The translations under genes were made by a program, and so were the position numbers. The notes below the pieces were generated by a model that saw only the letters and a list, made by a program, of their open reading frames with translations, was not told the origin of the DNA and did no database searches. Below are positions 20,275-32,800 of a DNA stretch of 64,000 bases, in pieces. Source of the DNA: Cryoendolithus antarcticus (Eukaryota > Ascomycota > Dothideomycetes > Cladosporiales > Cladosporiaceae); contig NAJO01000017.1 in the NCBI GenBank assembly GCA_002077065.1, positions 620,001 through 684,000 on the forward strand, read 5' to 3'. Positions within the stretch are counted from its first letter, which is position 1, and each line of letters begins with the position of its first letter.

Positions 20275-21238
20275 GGTTGGGGTGATGATTGGAATTGCGA
20301 GTGGTGGATGTTGGAGGACGCTGTCGTGTGCTTCTGATGTGTACCTGCATCAAGTGGGTGAAGCTTCGAGGTTGCGGGAAGAAAGGCTAGTCCCGCTGCC
20401 GCGTGCTAGTACCGTTCCGAGGTGATGGAGAGTTGAGAAGTCACGATCAACCACGAGACTCGCACGCCGAACTCTCCGATGGGCGACCATTGAAAGCTTC
20501 TACCGCATGTCAATAACATCGCGTTCAGTATCACTTGGATTCACGTCCAAGACATGAGAAATGAAAGCGTTCATTCCGACTCGGTGACATTGTGATCGGA
20601 AATTACATTTAGAGCCAACGGCCGGCCATCACGCTTGCGGAGAACGAGTCCAGCCCTACACGAGGAGCCTTGCACCCTCGCTGTTCAATAGTCAATGACC
20701 GCGTCTCCGTGACCTCGTGCCCTCCACCCACCCTCCCCTGCACCGCCCCATCCTGCCGTCACCATTGTCCGCGTCACCAACGCAGCCTTCCGCACCGTGT
20801 TCGGCAGTGTGCTGTTATTTTGGGCGTAGCCGCTGTCACGGCATCGTCCGTTCACGTTTCACACCCCGGCTCGATACATCCACCCATTCACAACGATCAG
20901 CGGAGTCGACAGCGGAGCTTGGAATCTCGAGGTGACTGGGGTTGGAAAGTGTTGGGTCGCGCGTGGAAGCAGGTTGTGCGACACTGCTGCATCGGAGCCA
21001 TTGACCCGACGGATCATAACATTGCATAGCCGAGTCTTGAGCGCCATTGTTTGCATAGTAGTGTATGCTGTATCTGGGTCGAGATACTATCATCTGGACT
21101 GGAAACACGATCTGGTGGCAAACGCGCGACTGAACCGAGAGGCGGTGAGACCAGTAATCCATCTGGAGGCATTGGCACGACTGGTAGCAGGGTAGCAATA
21201 ACAACACCGCGCGAAGGGAGGCCCAGTACAGCGCTGGG
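20275..21238. other. Divergent intergenic region between RPB4 and LRG1
   Basis: 964 bp between two starts on opposite strands. It contains pyrimidine-rich runs around 20710-20770 (plus strand). No gene supported; probably the promoters and long leader of LRG1. Confidence 0.4.
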
Positions 21239-24200
21239 ATGGGTCTCCCATCGGAGGAAAGACCACTGGGTGCAGCGGCAGGGACTTTTCCGAACAACGC
21301 CCCAGTGCCAAAACAGCAATCGCCACGCGCGAATGGGGCGCACAGACGGGACGGCAGTGGACTGAACAGCAACGCCATGGCGACACAACCGCCGCCGCAG
21401 GAACGCGTGGCAAGGACATCAGAGAGTCAGGACCAAAGTCTGGCGGAGAGGCCACGGCTGGGTGGCGGGGAGAGGAGCAGGCGACCGAGTGGGTCTGGGC
21501 GGGAACAGCGAGTGTGTGGCAAATGCCAGAACCATCTCACTGGGCAGTTTGTGCGCGCGTTGGGCGACACTTACCATCTGGAGTGCTTCACATGTCATGT
21601 GAGTTTGCTAGTCCATTGATCTCAAGTCTGTAGTACTGACAACACCAGGACTGCGACAAGATAGTAGCCTCCAAATTCTTCCCCGTACCTGATCAGCCGC
21701 CAAACCAATATCCTCTCTGCGAGACCGACTACTTCAAGCGCTTAGACCTGCTTTGCTTCGCGTGTGGAGGCGCACTCCGGGGCTCCTACATCACAGCGCT
21801 GGACCGCAAATACCATATCGAGCACTTCACCTGCAGCGTCTGTCCCACCGTCTTCGGCGCTCAAGACTCATACTACGAGCATGAAGGGAGCGTCTACTGT
21901 CACTATCACTACTCGACGCAGTTCGCACAGAAGTGCAATGGCTGCCAGACGGCAATCCTCAAGCAATTCGTGGAGATCTTCCGCAACGGTATCAATCAGC
22001 ATTGGCATCCGGAATGCTACATGATACATAAGTATTGGAATGTGCGACTGCATGCGCCAGCGAAGATCACGGATGGCGAGGAGATGAAAGAGACGGCTCT
22101 GGAGCAGCAGGAGAAGTTGTTGGCCGAGCATGAGGCGAATGAGGAGTTGCGGCGGACTGTGAGGACAGGCGAAGAGGCGGTGGAGTACAAAGTGCACCGG
22201 ATTTGGCAGACGTTGTCGAGTTTCGAAGAGCGCCCGGCGACACGCATCTCGGACATGCTTCTGCACGTCTCTAACGGAGCGTACATTGAAGGCATCGTCG
22301 CTGCGCGGAACTTCATAACACATGTGGACGTGCTGTTCACTGCTGCAGATGACTTGGATCGAAGGCTCATGGCGCGACCGTCAAATAAGATGTCCGAGAA
22401 GGGCGTCAGAACGTTTGACAACATCGCGAACCCCGGATTGAGCTACGGAAGAGAGGCGAAACTTCTGTGCAAGAAGGTCGTGGCCTTCTTTCAGCTTCTG
22501 GCTGAGAGCCAGGATCACGGCGTGCGGAGGCTTGGTGTCACACAAGAGCTACTGTCGCTTGTCACCGGTCTGGCGCATTACCTGAAATTGATGATCCGGA
22601 TCTGCTTGTCTGGCGCACTCAAACTGGAACGGGATACAAGCAACGGTGAAGGACTTGAGACCTTTCTGAGTGACATCAACAGCCTGGACGATCGACTAGA
22701 AGAGGACGAGAACCGCGACTCACGCATAGATTCACAGATTTATGTTGATCGAAAAGCAGATACCTGCGCAGTCTGCGACAAGGCAGTCGAGGACAAGTGC
22801 TTCAAAGTGGAAGGCAGAGTCATCCACGCGCCTTGCGTGAAGTGCTATAAGTGTAGCAGAGACATGAGTGGCGACTCTATCAATGCGCGCTGGAGTGAGC
22901 AAGCTGTCAAAGTCTTCTGTGAGCTTCACGCTACGCCAGACGCTCGTGCTGGAGGTCTCGTCCATGTTAGTAGACTGCAGCAGTACGTACATCTTTTGCG
23001 TGTGGCTCATGCCAGACTTCTTGCAACGCTGAGAACCAGCGGCGCGCTGCCACATACGAGCGATGACCCTAATTTACGAGACTACGACTCCAGGGATGGG
23101 CACACACCGAGCAATGAGGGTGATCCGCCATTGCTGCGCTCAAACACCAGGTCAAAGTCGTACGCTGGACGGTCAGGCTCAGAGCGGAAGAACGACGCGA
23201 ACTACGAAGACACCATGGGCGACATCCGACGGCTACGAAGTACCCGCATGGACAAGCACCTCTCGAACGCCGGCAAGCATGCGCGCAAGTCACGAATTAT
23301 TGACGGTCCAGAAGGCTCACGGCCTGACTCAGCAGATGGCGGCAAAGATCGAAGACGAACAGGCACTTTCCAGATCGTCGAGGACCGCGACGCGAACGGT
23401 GAGATCACCTCTCAGCTCACCTTCGGCAGACAAGACACCATGACCTTGGACGATATTCCGCGAATAGTGCAAGCGCAGCAGACACGCGAGCAGCGACCGA
23501 ATGCCTCCCGATACGCAAGACAGCGAATGGTGCCTCAGGACCCAAGGCCGAAGATGGTGAACGGTGGCCACGCCCGAGAATTCTCCGAGGAAGGCAAGCC
23601 CATCACCAACGCCGACGGCCGTCCACCGGGCACGAAGAAGTACTTCTCCGAGCTCACCGCACTGGAGTACTTCATCGTCCGCCATGTCGCCGTGCTGTCC
23701 ATGGAGCCGTTGCTGGAGGGTCACTTCAACCAGGAGGAGCTGCTCGACCTCATCGAGACGAAGCGCCCAACTTTCTGGTCCAAGTTCGGTAAGGCGTTCG
23801 TACCGAAAGAGAAACGGTCAAAGGTACCGAAGAATGCTATCTTCGGCGTGCCGCTCGAGCAGCTGCTGGAGCGAGACTACGAGGAGAGCACCGACTGTGT
23901 TGGCCCGGGCTCACTGAAGATCCCAAGCTTGATCCAAGAGGCTGTGAGCGCCATGAAGACGATGGATATGTCCATCGAAGGCATCTTTCGCAAGAACTCA
24001 AATATAAGGAGGCTGAACGAGATCAAAGCCGACATAGATGTGAAAGGTGTCGTCGACGTCGACCTCAGCAAGGAAGGGCCTGTGCTCGTTGCGGCCTTAC
24101 TGAAGAAGTACTTACGCGAGCTGCCAGACCCACTACTAACGCACAAGCTCTTTCGACTGTGGATCACGAGCTCGAAGATCGAAGACACCGATAAAAGACG

Positions 24201-24921
24201 GCGGCTGCTACATCTAACCTGCTGTTTGCTGCCGAAAAGCCATCGGGACACGATGGAAGTTCTCTTCACGTTCATGAACTGGGTATCCTCATTCAGCCAC
24301 GTGGACGAGGAGAGCGGCTCAAAGATGGATGTTCACAACCTTGCCACAGTTATTGCGCCCAACGTCCTTTCCTCGCCCTACAAAGATGCTGCTACGGGAG
24401 GACCGGGCAAGCCTCCGGGGATGGGAGATGTGGATGAGTCTTTCCTGGCCATTGAAGCGGTCCATAGTCTGATCGAGTGCAACGAGAGCATGTGCGAGGT
24501 ACGGAATCAACCACTCCCCTTCCCCACGGCTTTTCCGAGACCCCATGCTGACTAACATCACTTCCAGGTTCCCGAAGATCTCTCCCTCATACTAAATGAC
24601 AGCACTCTCTTCTCTTCGACCGCCGACATCACTACAAAGGAGATACTCAAGCGGTATGGCGATCGAGCTAAAGCTCCGCAAATCAACCAAAACCCCACAT
24701 CACTGGACCTAGAATCTCCCGGTGGATCTCGAGGAGGTGGTGGCAGCGCAGCAATGCGGGTGGACGGAGATCTGAGTCAGAGTCGGGCTTGGGGACAGGA
24801 GAGTAGTGTCAGGGCTGTTGCTGCTGACGGGCAGGGAGGTGGAGAGGGAAGTCCGGTAAGGGGAACGGGTCCGAAGGGGTGGGATGGACGAGGGCAAACG
24901 AGGGTCGCAGGCATGGCGTGA
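21239..24921 (+). CDS. LRG1: LIM-domain Rho GTPase-activating protein (Lrg1 type)
   Basis: Exons 21239-21598, 21649-24498 and 24568-24921; 1187 residues. Introns of 50 and 69 bp are phase 0 (GTGAGT..CCAG; GTACGG, branch CTAAC, CCAG). A disordered N-terminus is followed by LIM 1 (CGKCQNHLTG, residues ~92-145), LIM 2 (CFACGGALRG, ~154-210) and a partial third (CNGCQTAILKQF, ~215-245). A further LIM domain lies at ~493-550 (CAVCDKAVEDKCF). The RhoGAP domain covers ~853-1060, with the arginine finger in EGIFRKNSN (~899) and KYLRELPDPLLT. LIM-LIM then spaced LIM-RhoGAP is the yeast Lrg1 layout; Lrg1 turns off Rho1 in cell-wall integrity and polarised growth. The C-terminus is Gly-rich. The first in-frame ATG of the open frame was used. 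Confidence 0.9.
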
Positions 24922-25277
24922 GGGTTCTTTGATGATTGAGTGAGCTCTCAGCGCTGCCATTGAAGTGATGGGATACCGAGTTGACGTAGCGCAGCACACG
25001 AAGATGAATTGAATGCATGTGAACGCACGGTCATTACAAGGGTGAGTACATTACCTTTCGTTTAGTGTTGCATGTAATGGTCGTACTGCGCTGTCGCTTT
25101 TTCACGCGTCTTTGGCCACCTCTCTCCACGGTGTCGGTCGTGCCTTCCTTACACTCGGGACAGGCGCGCACTTGCACAGCCATGGCCGGCGAACGGGCAA
25201 GATCAGCGCCCACCTCTTTGTTTCTTTCTTCACTTCTCACTCAAGCCACTCTACTGCCATCAATTGCCATCAAAGCT
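24922..25277. other. Intergenic between LRG1 and WQ-LC gene copy 2
   Basis: 356 bp, no supported gene. The frame of the next gene is open from 25065, so part of this could be coding if the start is further upstream (an ATG at 25182). Confidence 0.4.
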
Positions 25278-26399
25278 ATGGCATCACAAGACGAGCCACG
25301 AATCGATGATGAAGACTGGCGGGAGCGTCTCAACGACCTGATCGGCCGCGGCGCATTCAGCGTCACCAAGACAATACAGCATGAAGTCAAGGCTGCCGAG
25401 CCTGGAGTCAAGATGATTGAGCCCGAAGTCAAGATCGTCGATCCCGTCCCTAGCCCTACCTCCACGCTGAACGCGTCAGATGACACCGCTCCGACCGGAG
25501 CAGATGCGTGGAAGGAGGAATGGTGGGCCATGTCCAACCGTGCCTTGGTCCCAGATGGACGCGAGACCACCGTTCATGCAGCCCTTGACCGCAAGCAGGC
25601 CCGTCGTCGCAGACTCTCACTGTCTTTCTCCTGCTAACATAGATACAGTCATTCAATGACAACATCTCTATGCACGCGAGAGAAAGATCAACCAACGCCG
25701 AGAACGAGAGAGTGTATCAATTCTTCCAGATGCGGTACGGTGGCGATAATAACAGTCTCCCGGCGTGGCAGAAATTATGTGAAGATGTCGAGGTCGCGAT
25801 TGGGAGCTCGATTGATGATTGCAAGGCAGTAAGCACTCCTCACGCCGCGAAAGATCAGAATAAAGAACTGACCGCTGCATCAGATCCTCAAGCTCGTCTA
25901 CGTCTATATCAATCAATTCGTCGACGCAGTCGGAAGCAGCGGGAAGATCGAAAAGTTTCCTACCTTCGAGCCTCTCAGAGTCAGAATCAAGCGCTTGCCG
26001 TTCCCGCTCGAGAAAGCAAAGGACAACCTCTTTCTCCAAGTCATGCTTAGAAAAACAAGTCTTCCGAAGGGAATCTTCGCCGTAGAGGAAAGGGATGGAC
26101 TTACTGCTAGTGCTAGCGCTCTGAGACCTCAGAGTCGCGGACCTACGAGACAAGCGCCTCGTAGCAATGTCATGAGCTCGGTCAATGCCAGGATCGCGGA
26201 AATCAAGGCGCGGAAGGCCGCAGCGAAGGATCGGGTCAACGGGAATCGCGAAGTTCCCGAAGTCACGGACATGGTGGGATCTGTCGAGCTGTCAGACGAC
26301 ACTAGCGCTGGAGATGGAGCCGAAGCGACTGCGACCGGTCACCGTACAGATGGTTGGGCGAGGGCGCCGCGTGGGCCCCCGAGAACTTTACGCATATGA
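25278..26399 (+). CDS. WQ-LC family protein, copy 2 (intact core)
   Basis: Firm exons are 25649-25828 and 25884-26399, joined by a 55 bp intron (GTAAGC, branch CGCTGCATCAG region). A likely first exon starts at 25278 (MASQDEPRIDDEDWRERLND), but its junction is unclear: the only in-phase donors before 25649 are weak (GTCCCA at 25548, GTTCAT at 25572). If it is not used, the protein starts at ATG 25670. The core reads VYQFFQMRYGGDNNSLPAWQ, LCEDVEV, DDCKA, LVYVYINQFVDAVGSSGKIE, RIKRLPFPLEKAKD, FLQVMLRKTSLPKG. It matches copy 1 at 16 kb, with no stop at the position where copy 1 has TGA. The tail is basic then acidic. Function unknown. Confidence 0.6.
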
Positions 26400-26801
26400 G
26401 TTATCGCGTTGGACGGGTGAGCTGTACGCATTCTACACCACGCGCAGGTTAGTGTATCCAGAGTTGAGGATGAGGGGTCTGTGGAACGTTTGAGATTGGA
26501 ATGTTTAAAGTCTTTTGAGATAGCCTCTCATGGACAGCGCTCAGCGCGTAGCGACCGTTTGACCGACTCTATCTGCCCCCATCCATGTCCGTCTCAATCT
26601 CGAGAGCCGTCCCTGACGTACATCTCCCAACCATGTCAAAGTTACAAGTCACAAGTCCAATCCCTCCTTCGGGAGCCCAACCATGTATCCCCAACGCCTC
26701 GCTCGCTCTACCGCTGATGTGATACGAAAGAAGATGATGTAAAGACTGTAAATGATACACGCTCACTCATACAAACGAAAAGAATCCTGTCGCACGCTTA
26801 G
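26400..26801. other. Intergenic between convergent WQ-LC copy 2 and RIM15
   Basis: 402 bp between two stop codons; 3' flanks only. Nothing else seen. Confidence 0.4.
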
Positions 26802-29800
26802 CTAGTGCAGAGGCGACAGCGTGCCGCGAGGTGTGGGCTCCTCGTCGAAGTCTTCGCCGCTACCAGTCTCGATCTCGGCAGGAGTACCATCTTGTGTCTG
26901 ATGTTTCGGCCTTGGCGTCGCCTCCGGATCAATCGCGCAAGGACTTAGGCTCCTCGTCCGCACAGTCGCCAACGGCTCAGTGAGGTAGTCGTATCCATTA
27001 GCGTCCATATCGATGACCTTGCTCTCGCCACCACCAGGGACACGTGGGAAGATCTCAGGCGGCGTCAAGCTCCCACCTATCCTCTCTACCTCAGCCGCAG
27101 ACTCCTCAGCAATGCTGGTGTCGTCTGTGACGTGCGTGGCAGCCTTTGCCGAACTATCCTTAAGAGCCGCGATGTCCTCATTCGAAATGACACTACCTTG
27201 CGAGTTGGTGCGCATCATCTCGATACCAAGCTTGCTGGCGCGCTTCTCCTTCCTTGCTCGAGCAGGACTGCGCTGCCGCATGGCAGCAGGCTGCTGTGCG
27301 AACATTGTCGAGGCTGACGAGGACGACGAGTGGGAAGGATGGCCGAACTCCTCGTCCTCGTCATCACCGCTTTCAGCTGTAGACTCATGCGGCTGGCGCT
27401 CGAGGGACGCACGCTTAGCGGCTATGGCTTCGGAAGATGGCTGTTTGCGTATCGTCGCAGGGGGTTCGGGAGTTTCGAGACTGGCTGGGGCTGACGTCTG
27501 GTGTGGCAAGGAGATAGGAGGCGGCGACTTGGCCTTGCTCGAATCGAGCTCGGGAGGCACGGTAGAGGTCGGTGAAGTAATGCCCAGACCACCGAAGTTG
27601 CGCTCAAGGTCAAGATCGCTGAAGTCACTCGTGGCTTGGCGGCTGATGATGAGTGGGATACTCTCGAAGCGAGAGCCCATCGAGGACTGTGAGCCGATTG
27701 AGCTGCCGCGAGTGGGATTACTCCAAGTACTTGACATCGCTGTCCCGAAGCTCCCGACACCCGATACAGATGTACTTGTAGGACTGTTCGTGTCCGCGGA
27801 TGAGCTCGACTGCGGTACCTGCCGCAGATTGCTCATCGGGATCTGCTGAGCAGGCGAAGGCTTCCAGCCGTCAGGCGCAGGCTTCCACTGACACAACGTA
27901 CCCATCGCACTCTCCAGCTTCTCGCGCGTTGGCGGCTTCTCGATGAGAGCGTCGAAATTATGCGGTGCCTGCAGCTCCTTCAGGTACCCAGTGACAGCCA
28001 CTATCGGCGTGCTTGAGTTTGCGTTCTTCGTGTCCCGTATCATGCGCGCGACATCTGCGCCATTCACTTGCGGGAGCTTGTACTCCATCATGATGATGTC
28101 GAACTTGACCTCAGACATGGCATAGCGCATGGCCTCCGACCCATTCTTGCACGTGATCGTACGGCACCGCAATTTTTCGAGCAGACGCTCCATTACAAGG
28201 CGGGAGACTGGGTGGTCCTCACAGACCAGAACATCAAGTGTGCGAAATGTTGGACCATCCATAAGACTAACCTGCGATGATCGTCGTGAGCTTTGGCGCC
28301 GGCGCTGCACCCTGAGCAATGCTTTCTGTCTCGTATCCTCGTTGTCGGATGAAGACGGCGAAATGTCGAACACTCCGCTGCGGCGTTTGTGATGGTTTGG
28401 CACTAGCTCAGGCACGAGATCACCGTCTTGATCTTGCGAGCCAACAGTGTGTGATCGCTGTCGAGGCGAGGAGGCGCTTGACTGCCTCTGCTTGGCCATC
28501 TCTTGCGAAAGCGGGATCTGGATAGAACCGGACTGCATGCTCTTGATCGGTGAGGGTGTACCCAAGGTCTTGAAAGTGACTGGAAGGCGTGGTACTTGCT
28601 CGAAGAAGCTGCCCGGCTGCAGTGAGCTACTACCTTGACCCAATAGAACAGCAGCGCCACTTGTTGTTCGCTTTCGCTCCTGGTTGGGTCCCGTGCTGAA
28701 GGACACAAGCAATGGGGACCCAGGCTGAGAGCCTCTGCTAGGCGAGGAGTTGGTTTGGCTGAGCGTGGATGGCGAGTGTGACCGGTTGTGGCCCTTGTTG
28801 GCAGACAGCGTCCGGTGAAGCGGCATAGACAGTACGGGACTTGAGGCCAGCGAAGGCGCCACAGACGGCGATGTGATCGCTGGCGACGAACTGCCAGCTA
28901 CCGAAGCGGACTTCGCGTGACCCTGTGCCTGGGACTCTGCGCGGAACTTCTGGATGACGTCCTTGTTGAGCTTCTCCAACACTGGCAGGTTTTTGTACGA
29001 GAAGTTGCCAAAGTCATCAGCGACAGCAGGCTCACTCAGTCGTCGCGCTTTCTGGTCTCGGACATGCGGCGGAATGTGTAGAGGCATTAGACTGCGCTTG
29101 ACAGCCGCATTGACCTGGCTCCTCACTCTTGAAAGTGCATCGTGCGGGCGGTCAGGGTAGTCGGCCCCTGGCGTTTGCGACGGTGATGTAGTCTGATCCT
29201 CGAACTCGGCAGAGAAGTTCTGCATTGTCGCACCACGTGCGTCGAAGTATTCGGTGTCCTCTGGATTCTCAGCCATGGGGATGAACGATGCTTCATCCTC
29301 GCGCAGTGTGTCCCAATTGATCTCGGAGAACCAAGCATGCGCCTTGATCTCATCGCCACCGCTTTGATACTTGTCATCCTTATTTGATCCAAGACGGTCT
29401 TTCGGGTCGATACATAGCAGCTTGTCGATCAGATCCTTCGCTTCCGACGACGCATTGTCATCATCGCCATCCTCCGGCCACTGAATGTTGCGAGTCAAGA
29501 TGTTCTCGAACACCTGATCAGGTGAGTCTGCGTTGAAAGGTGGCCGTCCGTACAGACACTCGAACACGATACATCCAACAGACCACCAATCACTCATTTC
29601 GTCTTGCCCTGCGCCGTTGATAGTCTCTGGTGCAAGGTAATCTGGCGTACCCACGAAACGCCTGTTGCTATCCTCAGGATCGAAGAGATGCATGGGCGGT
29701 GGAGGCATTGCTGTGCTCGCAATTGGGGGCGTGTCAATCCGCTGGTGACTAGAAACTTGGCTTAGTGGTTGGAATCCGTAAGGATCGGGGCTTCCGTTCT

Positions 29801-32800
29801 CCTCCTCAACGTCGGTCTCTTCCTCGATGGGCGTGCGTCCGTCAATCACAGAGAACCGTCTGAACATACTGTTGAGTGCATCGCTTTCGCCACTGTCACT
29901 ACGTAACCCTCCCGACGTACGCCTGCCTTCCCTTGAGCTGTCACGGTTGAGACTGAAGTACGAGGGCTGGCTTAAATCGGAACCAGGATATGGTGTGAGT
30001 GCAGGAGTCTGCGCTGGAGAGCCATTGCTTGCCATGAAATCGAACGACGTTGACCTTGACGAAGTGATAGATGGCGCGCGACGGAACGGACCCTGCTTCA
30101 GAAGATCAGGAGGCGCCTCGCCAGGCTTAGCATTCAGTATGCGCTTCTGACGGCCGACCATTCCCATGCGTGACAAGCCGAAGTCAGTAAGCTTGAGATG
30201 ACCCTTGGCCTCGATAAGCAGATTGTCCGGCTTGAGATCTCGGTGTACGATCTGGCATGCATGGAGGTGCTGAACGCAGAGCACCACTTCAGCGATGTAC
30301 TTCTTTGTCCAGTCTTCCGGCAGCTCGCCGAGGACCTTGATGAGAGACGCGCAATCGCCACCATTGAGATACTCCATCACGAGGTATAGGTAGTCTTTGC
30401 TCGAGAACGTCCAGTAGAGCTTCGCCACGAAATCGCTCTCGCCTTGCCACATCATGATCGCTCGCTCTGCCTTCACATTCGTGACTTGATTCTTGGCGAC
30501 CATGTCGGCCTTATTCAATACCTTAATAGCATAGTAATCACCAGTCGACTTCTTCTTTGCGAGGTACACGCTACCGAAAGCGCCTTTACTAATGGGCTTG
30601 ATGATCTCGAAATCCTTGATCGAAGTCTGCACGGCACGAGGTTGCGGGTTGCTCTGGACAGTGCTTAGTCGCGGTGAAGCAGGTCTGCCCATTGCGTCCG
30701 ACATGGCTGCAGAGGACTGTCTGCGATGGTGATGTTGACTCTGCGCTCGGATGATAGGCGACGTAAAGTCAGTTGAGTGCAGTATGGGTGAAGTGATGGG
30801 AGATGGCATGCTCTCTGCGCCGCTTGGTAGCCTTGGCTTAACCATACGCAGAGGTGAGGAAGGCCCTGGAGGTACGCGACCAGGCGATGGTTGACGGTTC
30901 GCAGCCATCAGGCTCGGAAGCACAAGACTCTTGCGCTTCCGCTCGCGTGACCTGGTGCTTGCCATGCGGCTCAGACTCAACTCGGCGCTAGGCGAGTCAG
31001 CGCGACGACGGCCACCGGACGCTACAGAAGATCGCATGCTGCTGTCGCTGTCACCGCCAGCATCACTCTCGGGCGCGAGCGATCCGCGCTTCGGGAAGGG
31101 CAAATCGGTCAAGGACATCGTGCCATAAGACTTGGGCGTCGCGTGACCGCCACCAGGGCTGCTAGCTCTCGAAGAACCTACCGAAGAAGTCCGTCGGCTA
31201 AGCATAGGGTCTGATACATTGCGTAGCGCCGTAGCCATAGCCGATGGGAGCGGCGCAGACGGGTATGATCCAGCCAACGATGAAGTATCTGACTGCACAT
31301 CTTGTTGCGGGTCTCGTGGCGAGATGTCCAATGGTTGCTCATCAGGCGTTTGGAACTCGTCCAGGCTCTCACTTGAATCGCTCACTTCGCCAGCAGTGAT
31401 GCTCGCAGCCTTTTGCATCGCCGCCTCGATACATTCCTGGACGAGTACATCGTACTCGACCCTGATGCGTTCAGAGTACTCTAGAATCTGGCGATGACGG
31501 AACACGGCGTCCAGCTTCGCCTTCGCGAGCATTGAAGTGTCGTCACAGAGCACGGCCAGTCCTTGTTCGTTCTCGAGAGTCGCTATGCTGGGCGACTGCC
31601 ACTGCATGACTTGTTGTATGCGGCCCTCGGATTGCGGCGATTGGGTGCGAAACTCGCCAGGTGTCCAGCCCTTGGTGTCCTTGATAGCCGGGGTGCTGAT
31701 CTCCATCGCCGTGTCGCAGAGATCCATTACGAGCTCGACGATGCGCGCAAGTGGTCGTCGCACGGCAAAGGAACGTGCACGATGATGGCCAAAGCCACTT
31801 GCCGATGATTCTCGTGACCGTTGTTGAGGACCAGTTGCGGGTGAAGCTCTGCCAGACGAGGGACCAGACGTTGGCGTAGAGCTGTAACCGATGGGCATGC
31901 CTTTGTACTCAGCAATGGGTGCTGGCACGGGTAAGCCGACGTCTTGAGGCCCAGTCTTGGCGTGCCGAGACTGGGCTTCCAATGCATCCAAAACTCTGAC
32001 CAAAGCCGATCGCTGCTCGTTGAGCGATTCCTGTGCCATCTGTACTTCCATCTCGGCGCGATGCTCCTGTGAACAAAGCTCCGTATGCTTTTCGAACCAC
32101 CAAGGTGTGATTGAGCGCTCGCAGATACGGCACAGCACCGGAAGTGGTGGCGGGTGACTTCCTGGATTGTGCACACCGACTTCAGCGAGTAGCGTCAGAT
32201 AATCCGCCAACATCTCCGCGCCGATGCCCAATGACTCTACCAACACGTCCGGCAGATCGATGGTAATCTCTCGGACCACCGCAGGCTTGATCATCCACAT
32301 GGTGTGACTTTCAGCACCCGAGGTTCTGTCGTACACCATGATACCTTGCGCCTCCAAGAAGATACCTTGAGCTTGCTCCTCCTCGACCGCATCGGCTTCT
32401 TGAGCGACAGCCTGACTGGCAGCCTCAGCTGGATCGGGAGCCTCTGCTGAGTCAGGGGCGTCTACTGAGTCAGGAGCTGTCTCTTCGCTCGGCGCCTTCT
32501 TCTCAAGCGGAACCTCTGCAGCTGTGTCTCGGACCTCAATCGGTGAAGTGAGAATGCTGCCAGACTCTGCCGGAGGTCTGACGGTGAAGCGTATGATCTG
32601 ACTCTTCGAGTCGTCCTTCCGAATGCTGTCCACGCACGTTGTAAAGATTGTCGTGTTGCCCAAGAGCATGTCGCCAATCGGCTTGCCGAGCAGACCACTT
32701 ACGGCATGGCCTGTGAGATCCTGCCATGAGGGACTGAGCCATCGAACATTCCCTTTCAGGTCCATCTCCATGATCGCGTTCACTGATTGCTCGGCTGCCT

